From Promethearchaeota archaeon (GTDB taxonomy: Archaea > Asgardarchaeota > Lokiarchaeia > Sigyniarchaeales > SOKP01): 8,926 nucleotides of DNA. The stretch covers positions 1-8,926 of the forward strand of contig DXJM01000026.1 of the NCBI GenBank assembly GCA_019057355.1. Direction: 5' to 3'. The notes under the pieces were generated by a model. The model was not told where the DNA came from. It worked only from the letters and a program-made list of their open reading frames with translations, and made no database searches. Within the stretch, counting starts at the first letter, position 1, and every line of letters begins with the position of its first letter. This document shows positions 1 through 5,572 of the stretch, piece after piece. The translations under genes were made by a program, and so were the position numbers.

Positions 1-1
1 A

Positions 2-2014
2 TTTGAAGAATCTTATGATAAATTTGATTTATTTAGTAATTATATTGAGATCATCGATAATATTTTAGATTCCATTAAAAGACTAGAAAGTATCAACATA
101 AATAATGATTTGAATTGTTATTTTACGCTAATATCAAATTATTCTCTATTATGCAGTCTCGATGAATGGGATGCACAAACTCAGATTGAATTTACAAAGG
201 AACATTTATTTTCTTTTAATTTGGAAAATCTAAATCAAGATCTTTTAAAGAAAAATGTAGATCGCTATATTGAGACTTTAACTAAAAAAAATAAAGAATT
301 TCACTCAGAAATTTATAGAGATATAAATAATCTACGAAATAAAACGTATGAAGTGTCAAATTTCACAAAAGAAATTTTTACTCATAAAAACAAAATATTT
401 ACATTAACTGCGCCAACTGGTTCTGGAAAGACTTTTGCTTTATTTTCTCTTGCTTTTAATATGAGAGAAGCTGTATTTAAAAGAAAGAATTATTATCCAA
501 AAATATTGTACATGCTTCCTTTTATTTCAATAGCAGACCAAGTAGCTGACAACATTAGACAAATATTTAATATCAAAACTAGACATCAATCAGAATTAAT
601 GATTGTGCATCATTACCTTTCTGATTTTGATTGGAATTATGATGAATTAGAAGGAAATGAAGGAGACTATGAAAATGATTCTAAGAAAATATATTATTTC
701 ATTAATCAATGGCAATCTAATATTGTAGTATCTACATTTGTCAGGTTCTGGGAAATAATCTTTTCGGGTTCAAAGAAAAATTATTTAAAATTTCATCATT
801 TGTATGGAACGATTATTATTCTTGATGAAATTCAAAACATACCAAAAAATTATTGGAATATTACTCGCTTTGCTCTAAAGAACTTAGTTGAAAAATTTGG
901 ATGTATAATCATCCTTGCAACTGTTACTCAACCTTTAATATTAGATCCTGATGATATTTTTGAATTAACATCAAAAATTGAAGATTATCCTAAAATTGTT
1001 GATAAAATCAATCGCTATAATTTATATTTTAATAGAGATGAAATTGAATTAGATGAGTTCATTCAATCAAAACTAATTTCATATATCGCACAGAATCATA
1101 ATAGAAATATAATGATTGTATTAAATACAAAAAGAGCGGCAAGGATTGTTTATGAGAAATTAAAAATCACTTTTCAAATTTCAAGTAAGTTCAATTTAAA
1201 ATTTTTATCAGGATATTTGATTCCACAACATCGATCTAATGTCCTCGAAGAAATAAGAATTCTTCTAAAAAATTCTAATGGGAATAAGCCTTGTATTTTA
1301 GTGTGTACACAAGTCATAGAAGCTGGTGTTGATGTTTCATTCGATACGGTCTTTAGAGATATTGGTCCTTTGGACTCTATAATTCAAGTTGCTGGAAGAT
1401 GTAATAGGCATAATCAAGGTTTAAATGGTGAAGTTTATATCCAAACTTTGAAGCAAAATAGCAAATATTTTTGTAATATTTACGATCCTGTTTCATTAGA
1501 AATAACAAAAAAACTTTTTCGACTTTTTCAAGAGAATACAGAAATTAGTAAAAATGAAGATAAATCAATAATTACAATTAACGAAAGAGAATTAAGGACA
1601 TTGTGCTCTCAATATTATTCATTGCTCAAAGCACAATCTATAACAAAAGAATGCCTTTATAATGTAAGAAATTTACAATTTTCTTCCCTCAATAAGGAAT
1701 TTTCATTGATTGACGAGTTAGAGGGTCAACAAATGTTATTTATAAAGGATTCAAAATCAAATGATATACTTGAAAAATTTATGGTTAAAAAAAGTTCAAT
1801 AGCAAAAACAAAAAAAAAATATGTTAAGATTCCGAAGGAGTTTTACAAATACAGTATGAATATCATTAAAAATGATTTTGAGAAGATTAGGAATTATTTG
1901 CAAGAATTTCAAGTAAATAAAAGTAAATTTTACATTTTAGATTTTGAACAACATCCGGAACTTTATAGTAATGAATCAGGATTAAATCCATCTTGGGATT
2001 TATCATTAAGCTAA
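2..2014 (+). CDS. cas3: CRISPR-associated nuclease-helicase Cas3, 5'-truncated by window edge
   Basis: Cas3 is the effector of type I CRISPR systems: recruited by Cascade, it unwinds and cuts target DNA. The frame is open from base 2, so the TTG at 110 is not the true start; the first ~60 residues (ending in LISNYSLLCSLDEWDA) resemble the last helices of the HD nuclease domain, whose metal-binding residues lie outside the window. SF2 helicase motifs follow in order: Walker A APTGSGKT (410-433), DEIQ Walker B (824-835), motif III-like ATVTQP (917-934), motif V CTQVIEAGVDV (1304-1336) and motif VI QVAGRCNRHNQG (1385-1420). The C-terminus ends in a Cas3-like SGLNP segment. An HD-helicase fusion fits subtypes such as I-A/I-B/I-C; the subtype cannot be set without cas8/cas5/cas7, presumably upstream. 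The gene is much AT-richer than the genes to its right, and no adaptation genes follow. Confidence 0.93.
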   Translation, partial: FEESYDKFDLFSNYIEIIDNILDSIKRLESININNDLNCYFTLISNYSLLCSLDEWDAQTQIEFTKEHLFSFNLENLNQDLLKKNVDRYIETLTKKNKEFHSEIYRDINNLRNKTYEVSNFTKEIFTHKNKIFTLTAPTGSGKTFALFSLAFNMREAVFKRKNYYPKILYMLPFISIADQVADNIRQIFNIKTRHQSELMIVHHYLSDFDWNYDELEGNEGDYENDSKKIYYFINQWQSNIVVSTFVRFWEIIFSGSKKNYLKFHHLYGTIIILDEIQNIPKNYWNITRFALKNLVEKFGCIIILATVTQPLILDPDDIFELTSKIEDYPKIVDKINRYNLYFNRDEIELDEFIQSKLISYIAQNHNRNIMIVLNTKRAARIVYEKLKITFQISSKFNLKFLSGYLIPQHRSNVLEEIRILLKNSNGNKPCILVCTQVIEAGVDVSFDTVFRDIGPLDSIIQVAGRCNRHNQGLNGEVYIQTLKQNSKYFCNIYDPVSLEITKKLFRLFQENTEISKNEDKSIITINERELRTLCSQYYSLLKAQSITKECLYNVRNLQFSSLNKEFSLIDELEGQQMLFIKDSKSNDILEKFMVKKSSIAKTKKKYVKIPKEFYKYSMNIIKNDFEKIRNYLQEFQVNKSKFYILDFEQHPELYSNESGLNPSWDLSLS

Positions 2015-2025
2015 ATTATTAAAAC

Positions 2026-2062
2026 ATTCAATTTTAAAATGAATCATTTTATTATCTTTTTT
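2026..2062 (+). terminator. cas3 terminator: weak AT hairpin plus T6 tract
   Basis: Twelve bases after the cas3 stop, ATTCA (2026-2030) pairs with TGAAT (2040-2044) around an AT-only centre. This is followed by T-rich sequence ending in six Ts at 2057-2062. T-tracts alone can terminate archaeal transcription. The site lies in the 135-bp convergent gap between cas3 and the opposite-strand exonuclease. The hairpin is AT-rich, so the T-tract is the stronger evidence. Confidence 0.45.
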
Positions 2063-2149
2063 AGAATATGGTTTTTAAAGTGCTTTAAGTTCTAAATTTT
2101 ATATATTTCAATTCTCTATTCTTTAGCTGAGGGAATATTAAAGAAATAC

Positions 2150-3142
2150 CTAAATTGATGATTGAGGATGCTTGGATTCGATCAATTTTTTGAGGATTAA
2201 CGGCATTGAATAGATGTCCTGGAAGTTATGTTCAATGCATTTTTTAATGAGTCCCGAATATTTTACGCGATCTCTGAGATACATCCTATAGTAAGCGTTC
2301 ATGAAACTTCCTTGCACGTCATTCTTTCTCTTTCTTTTTAATAACCCTTCTTCAACGGCAGTTAAATTAAATTTACTAAATTCATCTTTATACTGGCGCC
2401 GGCAATTATGGTACAAGTCCACGTGATGGAATCGCGTATTGATGGTTTGGTAAAGCTCCTCGTCGGTATAAATCATCGGATTTTCTTCAAAAAAATAGAG
2501 AAATCGATTGGCAAGAAAGGGGATGTCAAAACTCTTTCCATTATAGGTGATAAAGCATTTATAATTCGGGAGCAGGTGCCGGCGTAAATGCTCGCAAATG
2601 GCTATTTCCTCTTCTAAGTCTCGCGCGAAAAGAACCTGGATGACAATTCCCTCCTTTTGAAAAAAACCGCATCCTATCATGATGATGGGGGCGAGATATA
2701 ACCCTAACGTTTCGATGTCTAAAAATAACAGTTCCTCGGGGTTGAAACAAAACAGCACGTCAATATCATATACGTTTTTCTTATTGGAAAGGGTGAGATA
2801 ATCCTTTGCCCTGATTAATTTTATCATTTTCTCAGCAGAATGCTGGTATTTTAAATTGTGCGCGAGATCGGGGATGGCATGCATACTTCTATTCATCAGT
2901 TCTTTTTCGGTGATTTCGCCGATGCGCTCAATTGATTTTAAATTATTCAGGAGGGTTTTCTTGGTAGACGCCAGATTTAACTGACACGGCATGTCGGAGA
3001 GGTGCCACGATATTTCCATGAAGAACCCCATCGAATTATGGATGATCGAGTGATTAGGAAACAATTCTTCGATGGTCTTTCCCTTGTATTTTTCCGTTAT
3101 TTTTGAGATGTTTAATTCGTGTCGAGCAGAATGGTGGGACAT
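2150..3142 (-). CDS. YprB-like RNase H-fold (DEDD) exonuclease
   Basis: This is a predicted 3'-5' exonuclease of the RNase H-like fold, most like the YprB/RNase_H_2 group. Numbered from the ATG at 3142 (330 aa), the motifs are: Exo I FLDIETLGL, with acidic residues D142 and E144; Exo II ITYNGKSFDIPFL, with D206; and Exo III EHNFQDI near the C-terminus, with H305 and D309. All four DEDD carboxylates are therefore present and the enzyme is probably active. The N-terminal ~130 residues match the general layout of YprB proteins but carry no motif I recognise. A GTG at 3160 would add six residues but has no properly spaced ribosome site; the ATG lies about 28 bases from the centre of a consensus TATA box, so I prefer a leaderless start there. 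It is convergent with cas3 and divergent from cas6. Substrate (DNA or RNA) is unknown. Confidence 0.82.
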   Translation of the reverse strand: MSHHSARHELNISKITEKYKGKTIEELFPNHSIIHNSMGFFMEISWHLSDMPCQLNLASTKKTLLNNLKSIERIGEITEKELMNRSMHAIPDLAHNLKYQHSAEKMIKLIRAKDYLTLSNKKNVYDIDVLFCFNPEELLFLDIETLGLYLAPIIMIGCGFFQKEGIVIQVLFARDLEEEIAICEHLRRHLLPNYKCFITYNGKSFDIPFLANRFLYFFEENPMIYTDEELYQTINTRFHHVDLYHNCRRQYKDEFSKFNLTAVEEGLLKRKRKNDVQGSFMNAYYRMYLRDRVKYSGLIKKCIEHNFQDIYSMPLILKKLIESKHPQSSI

Positions 3143-3166
3143 TTCAAGAAGAATAAGCACCCTGCC

Positions 3167-3179
3167 TATTTAAATTCTC
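3167..3179 (-). promoter_or_regulatory. BRE/TATA promoter of the exonuclease gene
   Basis: On the minus strand GAGAA (3179-3175, BRE-like) runs straight into TTTAAATA (3174-3167), which matches the archaeal TATA consensus. The expected start of transcription is at about 3143, essentially at the ATG (3142-3140), giving a leaderless mRNA. This is the main reason for choosing the ATG over the upstream GTG at 3160. Confidence 0.6.
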
Positions 3180-3241
3180 ATTACTTAACACGATCCGCTA
3201 CGTTTAAAACTGAACATGATTGAAAATGTGGCAAGTAACAT

Positions 3242-3266
3242 TAATGTAATGTAATGCTATGTAATG
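3242..3266. repeat. 5-bp tandem repeat (TAATG), five units
   Basis: Five contiguous 5-bp units: TAATG at 3242, 3247, 3252 and 3262, with the variant CTATG at 3257. It lies in the divergent intergenic region, directly left of the 14-bp array. No function is evident. Confidence 0.85.
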
Positions 3267-3272
3267 ATTTGA

Positions 3273-3398
3273 ATTTGAATTTAAGGTCATGAATTCAGGT
3301 TTTTGAATGCAGGGTTTTGAATTCGGGGTTTTGAATTCGGGATTTTGAATGCAGGGTTTTGAATTCGGGGTTTTGAATGCAGGGTTTTGAATGCAGGG
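3273..3398. repeat. 14-bp minisatellite with two alternating unit types
   Basis: Seven clear 14-bp units occupy 3301-3398 without gaps. Two versions alternate: A is TTTTGAATGCAGGG and B is TTTTGAATTCGGGG, which differ only at unit positions 9 and 11. The order is A, B, B (last base A), A, B, A, A. Two degenerate units (each about 10/14 matches) extend the array left to 3273. The period is not a multiple of three, the units are far shorter than CRISPR repeats, and there are no spacers, so it is neither a coding array nor a CRISPR. It sits between the promoters of the exonuclease and cas6. Confidence 0.93.
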
Positions 3399-3436
3399 GT
3401 TATAACAAGGTGAAAAACGTTTATAGCTGGACACGA

Positions 3437-3504
3437 TGAGAAGGAGATCACCCTGAGAAGTGGCTCACCTTGAGAAGAGGCTTGCCATGAGTAGGTCTTC
3501 TCGG
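3437..3504. repeat. 17-bp degenerate tandem repeat, four units
   Basis: Four consecutive 17-bp units begin at 3437, 3454, 3471 and 3488, each opening with TGAG. The first three share TGAGAAG followed by a GG/CACC-like half; the fourth is more diverged. It follows the 14-bp array by 38 bp and precedes cas6. GAGAAGA (3472-3478) is complementary to TCTTCTC (3496-3502), so units 3-4 could also fold as a hairpin in RNA. Confidence 0.7.
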
Positions 3505-3542
3505 GTAAAAAAGCCTTAATCTTTATGATCTCGTAGTAATTT

Positions 3543-3556
3543 AGGAGGATTTATAT
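3543..3556 (+). promoter_or_regulatory. Candidate cas6 promoter (purine BRE plus TATA)
   Basis: AGGAGG (3543-3548) followed by ATTTATAT (3549-3556) reads as a purine-rich BRE plus TATA box. Transcription would begin near 3579, just ahead of the GAGAGG ribosome-binding site (3579-3584) and nine bases before the cas6 ATG at 3594. The same AGGAGG could instead be a ribosome site for a seven-codon open frame starting at GTG 3557; the promoter reading is simpler. Confidence 0.45.
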
Positions 3557-3593
3557 GTGATAAAAATTGAATTAAGATGAGAGGCAATAAAAA

Positions 3594-4466
3594 ATGATAA
3601 AGTTAACATTCGAGTTATATCCTGAGGACGGGAGAATTAAGCCCTACGAGCACCCGTATGGCTATATTTTCCGTGGGGTGATCATGAAATGGCTCCATGA
3701 AATCAAGCCCGAACTGGTTCACGTGTTTCACGAGCGAGAAAAGATCCGCCCGTATTCGGTCAACTTCATCATTCATAAAAAGACTCCCAAGTTGGAGTTA
3801 ATGCTTACCACCTATAATGATGACTTGAATGATACCCTTTTAAACGACCTCATTGCCAATGAGAGGGTATCTCTTACTTTAGGGCAAAAGCACTATTACA
3901 TCTCGAAAATTCAATTTGAGCGCATTAACCTGCGGGATCTCATGGAAAGTTCCAATCCGGTAAAGCTCTTTCATGTCAGGTTTATTCGTCCTGTCTATTT
4001 TAACACGAGCATGGGCGATTTTCCAGTGCGCTTTCCGATTCCCTCAATTTTCTTTGGAAATTTATCCCATATTTGGAACAATATCATGAGTGGTGATTGT
4101 GAAATCGATCTTGGGGATTTTCAAGACTGGATAAACGCCCATGTGTACGCGAGCAGTTATAACATGCGTTCGGTGCGCTCCGATATTGGTAAACCTAAAC
4201 CCGTGGTTGGGGGTATTGGGAATGTTTCCTATGCCGTATCGAAACTGAATAAAAAGTATTATCTTCACGTGCTTGAGAGCTTGGAGAAAAATAACGATTA
4301 CGAGCATGTAAATCAAGATTTTTCCGACAAGTGCCGTTGGTTAGATATTTTATGCAAGTTAGGAGAGCATACAAATGTTGGCGCAAATCGAACCGCTGCG
4401 ATGGGGGTGATGCGTTATTATCCAAAAGATTTTCTTTCAAAATCGGACCTCTTGGTTAAAGAATAA
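3594..4466 (+). CDS. cas6: CRISPR pre-crRNA endoribonuclease Cas6
   Basis: Cas6 cuts pre-crRNA inside each repeat to release crRNAs for type I (and often type III) complexes. The 290-aa length is within the family's usual range. The C-terminal half shows the PF10040-type pattern: an FIRPVYFN strand, FPIPSIFFGNLSHIWN, a VGGIGNVSYAV strand, and a final degenerate glycine loop around GANRTAAMGVMRYY that contacts RNA in this family. In the N-terminal ferredoxin fold, H46 in FHEREKIRPYS lies where the general-base/acid histidine of Pyrococcus Cas6 sits, so it is the best catalytic candidate; H43 is an alternative. The ATG has a GAGG ribosome site nine bases upstream. It has its own promoter, is separated from cas3 by an unrelated opposite-strand gene, and has much higher G+C than cas3, so the two may have different origins. 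Confidence 0.85.
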   Translation: MIKLTFELYPEDGRIKPYEHPYGYIFRGVIMKWLHEIKPELVHVFHEREKIRPYSVNFIIHKKTPKLELMLTTYNDDLNDTLLNDLIANERVSLTLGQKHYYISKIQFERINLRDLMESSNPVKLFHVRFIRPVYFNTSMGDFPVRFPIPSIFFGNLSHIWNNIMSGDCEIDLGDFQDWINAHVYASSYNMRSVRSDIGKPKPVVGGIGNVSYAVSKLNKKYYLHVLESLEKNNDYEHVNQDFSDKCRWLDILCKLGEHTNVGANRTAAMGVMRYYPKDFLSKSDLLVKE

Positions 4467-4486
4467 TGAGCGTGTTAATCCCGCAA

Positions 4487-4501
4487 TTTTTCTCGATTTT
4501 T
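4487..4501 (+). terminator. T-tract terminator after cas6
   Basis: Two T5 tracts (4487-4491 and 4497-4501), separated by CTCGA, begin 21 bases after the cas6 stop. They fit archaeal hairpin-independent termination and suggest that cas6 and the following regulator gene are separate transcripts. Confidence 0.45.
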
Positions 4502-4534
4502 AAGCATCAATTAGCGTCATGACTCAAAAGCAAT

Positions 4535-4555
4535 GCATGACCTAAAGCGTGACCT
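4535..4555. repeat. Paired 9-bp direct repeat GCRTGACCT
   Basis: GCATGACCT (4535-4543) and GCGTGACCT (4547-4555) are repeated at a 12-bp period. A nearby 8-bp palindrome GTCATGAC (4516-4523) shares the TGAC core. It is a possible binding site for a regulator, in the 249-bp gap before the CARF gene, but is far upstream of that gene's promoters. Confidence 0.4.
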
Positions 4556-4620
4556 CTCCATCATTTTGTTCATCGTAATTGTAAACATTTTTAACTAACT
4601 ATATTACTATTATTATTAAA

Positions 4621-4642
4621 TATTTAAACCATGTATGTACAT
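4621..4642 (+). promoter_or_regulatory. Possible upstream TATA box with inverted-repeat operator
   Basis: TATTTAAA (4621-4628) is a good TATA candidate. Three bases later ATGTA-TG-TACAT (4631-4642) forms an inverted repeat with 5-bp arms that would overlap the promoter. It could be a site for autoregulation by the downstream CARF-winged-helix protein. A transcript from here would have a leader of about 65 nt. Confidence 0.35.
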
Positions 4643-4681
4643 TATTGAGAATAATTATTTTAAAATTGGTTCCTATTAATT

Positions 4682-4696
4682 AAGAATTTTATTTTA
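4682..4696 (+). promoter_or_regulatory. Proximal BRE/TATA promoter of the CARF regulator
   Basis: AAGAA (4682-4686, BRE-like) followed by TTTTATTTTA (4687-4696) is centred about 25 bases before the ATG at 4716. There is no ribosome-binding site before that ATG, so a leaderless transcript is likely, as for the exonuclease gene. Confidence 0.45.
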
Positions 4697-4715
4697 ACTA
4701 AATACTCCCGATGTA

Positions 4716-5522
4716 ATGATGCCATCAAGACAAGTTCATGTTGTTTTCAATTCAGCAGAAGATAGGCGGATAACCGAGCCAATATTGGAATCATGTCCCC
4801 ATAAAATATATTATTTCACGGCTTCAATTAAATCAACGGGTCAAAAGGACGAGCACATGGATTTTTTTAAAAAGAATAAAGCCCTTTTAAAAGAGCACCT
4901 GCCTGACCTTCAAATCGTGCATCAAGAAATTGATTATACCGAATATGTTGATATAATTCAGGAACTATCGAAAATCATAAAGACTGAAAGGGAAGAGGAC
5001 CCGTATTGCGAGATTCATTTTAATGTCGGATCTGGGTCCAAGATTTCTGCTTTAGCTGCAGCAGAAGCTTCAAAACTATGGAATTGCGAGACGTATTACA
5101 TGCATTCCACTCATTACAATCCGCAAGCATTACCCCGGCACGATGGAAAAATGATTCTTAAAAAGCCACTCGTCTTTCCGATCAAAAAACCAGACCCTAT
5201 TTTGATCAAGATCCTGCAAGTTATTGAAAACATGATCGATGAAAAATACGAGAATAAACTATTCGAGGGGGATTTAAAGTTCATTTACAAGAAGGATTTA
5301 TTAGATGCATTGATCGACAACGATCTAATCGCCTTAAAGCGTAAAAATGAAGATTATAGGAAGGAACGTTCGAGTTATTATGCGAAATTGAATCAAAAGT
5401 TTTTGAATCGGATGTCCATGGATCCAAAATACATTGAAATCTCGAGCGATAAACGGAATAAAAAGATTACTCTAACATCCGTCGGGGAAGAAGTGCTGAG
5501 TATTTTCAAGTATTTAATTTAG
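4716..5522 (+). CDS. CARF-domain winged-helix regulator (DUF6293/HFX_2341-like)
   Basis: This 268-aa protein has a Rossmann-like CARF domain (about residues 5-170) and a C-terminal winged helix (about 180-268). The N-terminus VHVVFNSAEDRRITEPI matches the DUF6293 opening strand and helix. The ligand-loop signature HFNVGSGSKISALAAA (NVGSGSK at 103-109) corresponds to the conserved N-x-x-x-G-x-K stretch of that family. The last helix follows an ITLTSVGEEVL wing typical of archaeal DNA-binding wHTH domains. By family knowledge such proteins are related to Csa3 and may sense cyclic oligoadenylate or another nucleotide and control cas genes or stress responses; the ligand here is unknown. No nuclease domain is attached. 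Position beside cas6 and the candidate operator upstream suggest local or autoregulation, which is inference. An ATG at 4719 is an equally possible start. Confidence 0.8.
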   Translation: MMPSRQVHVVFNSAEDRRITEPILESCPHKIYYFTASIKSTGQKDEHMDFFKKNKALLKEHLPDLQIVHQEIDYTEYVDIIQELSKIIKTEREEDPYCEIHFNVGSGSKISALAAAEASKLWNCETYYMHSTHYNPQALPRHDGKMILKKPLVFPIKKPDPILIKILQVIENMIDEKYENKLFEGDLKFIYKKDLLDALIDNDLIALKRKNEDYRKERSSYYAKLNQKFLNRMSMDPKYIEISSDKRNKKITLTSVGEEVLSIFKYLI

Positions 5523-5532
5523 AAGTAAAAGG

Positions 5533-5572
5533 AAAAAATCTTTTCATCTTTTTGCTTGATTTCTAAATCAAG
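5533..5572. terminator. Bidirectional terminator between convergent genes
   Basis: The 40-bp gap between the CARF gene and the radical SAM operon has T-tracts on both strands: T4/T5 runs at 5541-5553 for the plus strand and T6 (complement of 5533-5538) for the minus strand. A perfect 8-bp inverted repeat, CTTGATTT (5555-5562) and AAATCAAG (5565-5572), spans the stop codon of the minus-strand gene and could form the hairpin. Confidence 0.6.

Larger units (their letters stand above)
3180..3542. other. Repeat-rich divergent intergenic region
   Basis: Between the exonuclease promoter and the cas6 promoter there is no convincing gene. The space is filled by the 5-bp, 14-bp and 17-bp arrays described separately. 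A possible extra TATA-like stretch lies at 3419-3425 (TTTATAG, preceded by GAAAAAC). If used, it would start a transcript at about 3448 that carries the 17-bp repeats in a roughly 145-nt leader of cas6. No tRNA, CRISPR repeat or recognisable structured RNA was seen. Confidence 0.6.

Noticed and set aside
110..2014. TTG at 110 as the start of cas3
   Set aside because: The same frame is open to the left edge and encodes HD-domain-like sequence, so the gene begins outside the window.
2559..2750. 63-codon frame inside the exonuclease gene, same strand
   Set aside because: It overlaps the exonuclease in another frame; its composition is arginine/histidine-rich and no start signal is visible.
3273..3398. 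CRISPR array beside cas6
   Set aside because: Units are 14 bp with no unique spacers, whereas CRISPR repeats are about 23-37 bp separated by spacers.
3204..3434. Open frame of 76 codons on the minus strand across the 14-bp repeats
   Set aside because: Its internal peptide repeats are only the translation of the 14-bp array read in successive frames. It has a GTG start without a ribosome site and no domain.
4062..4440. Two minus-strand frames of 81-84 codons inside cas6
   Set aside because: They lie wholly within the well-supported cas6 gene on the other strand and show no motif.
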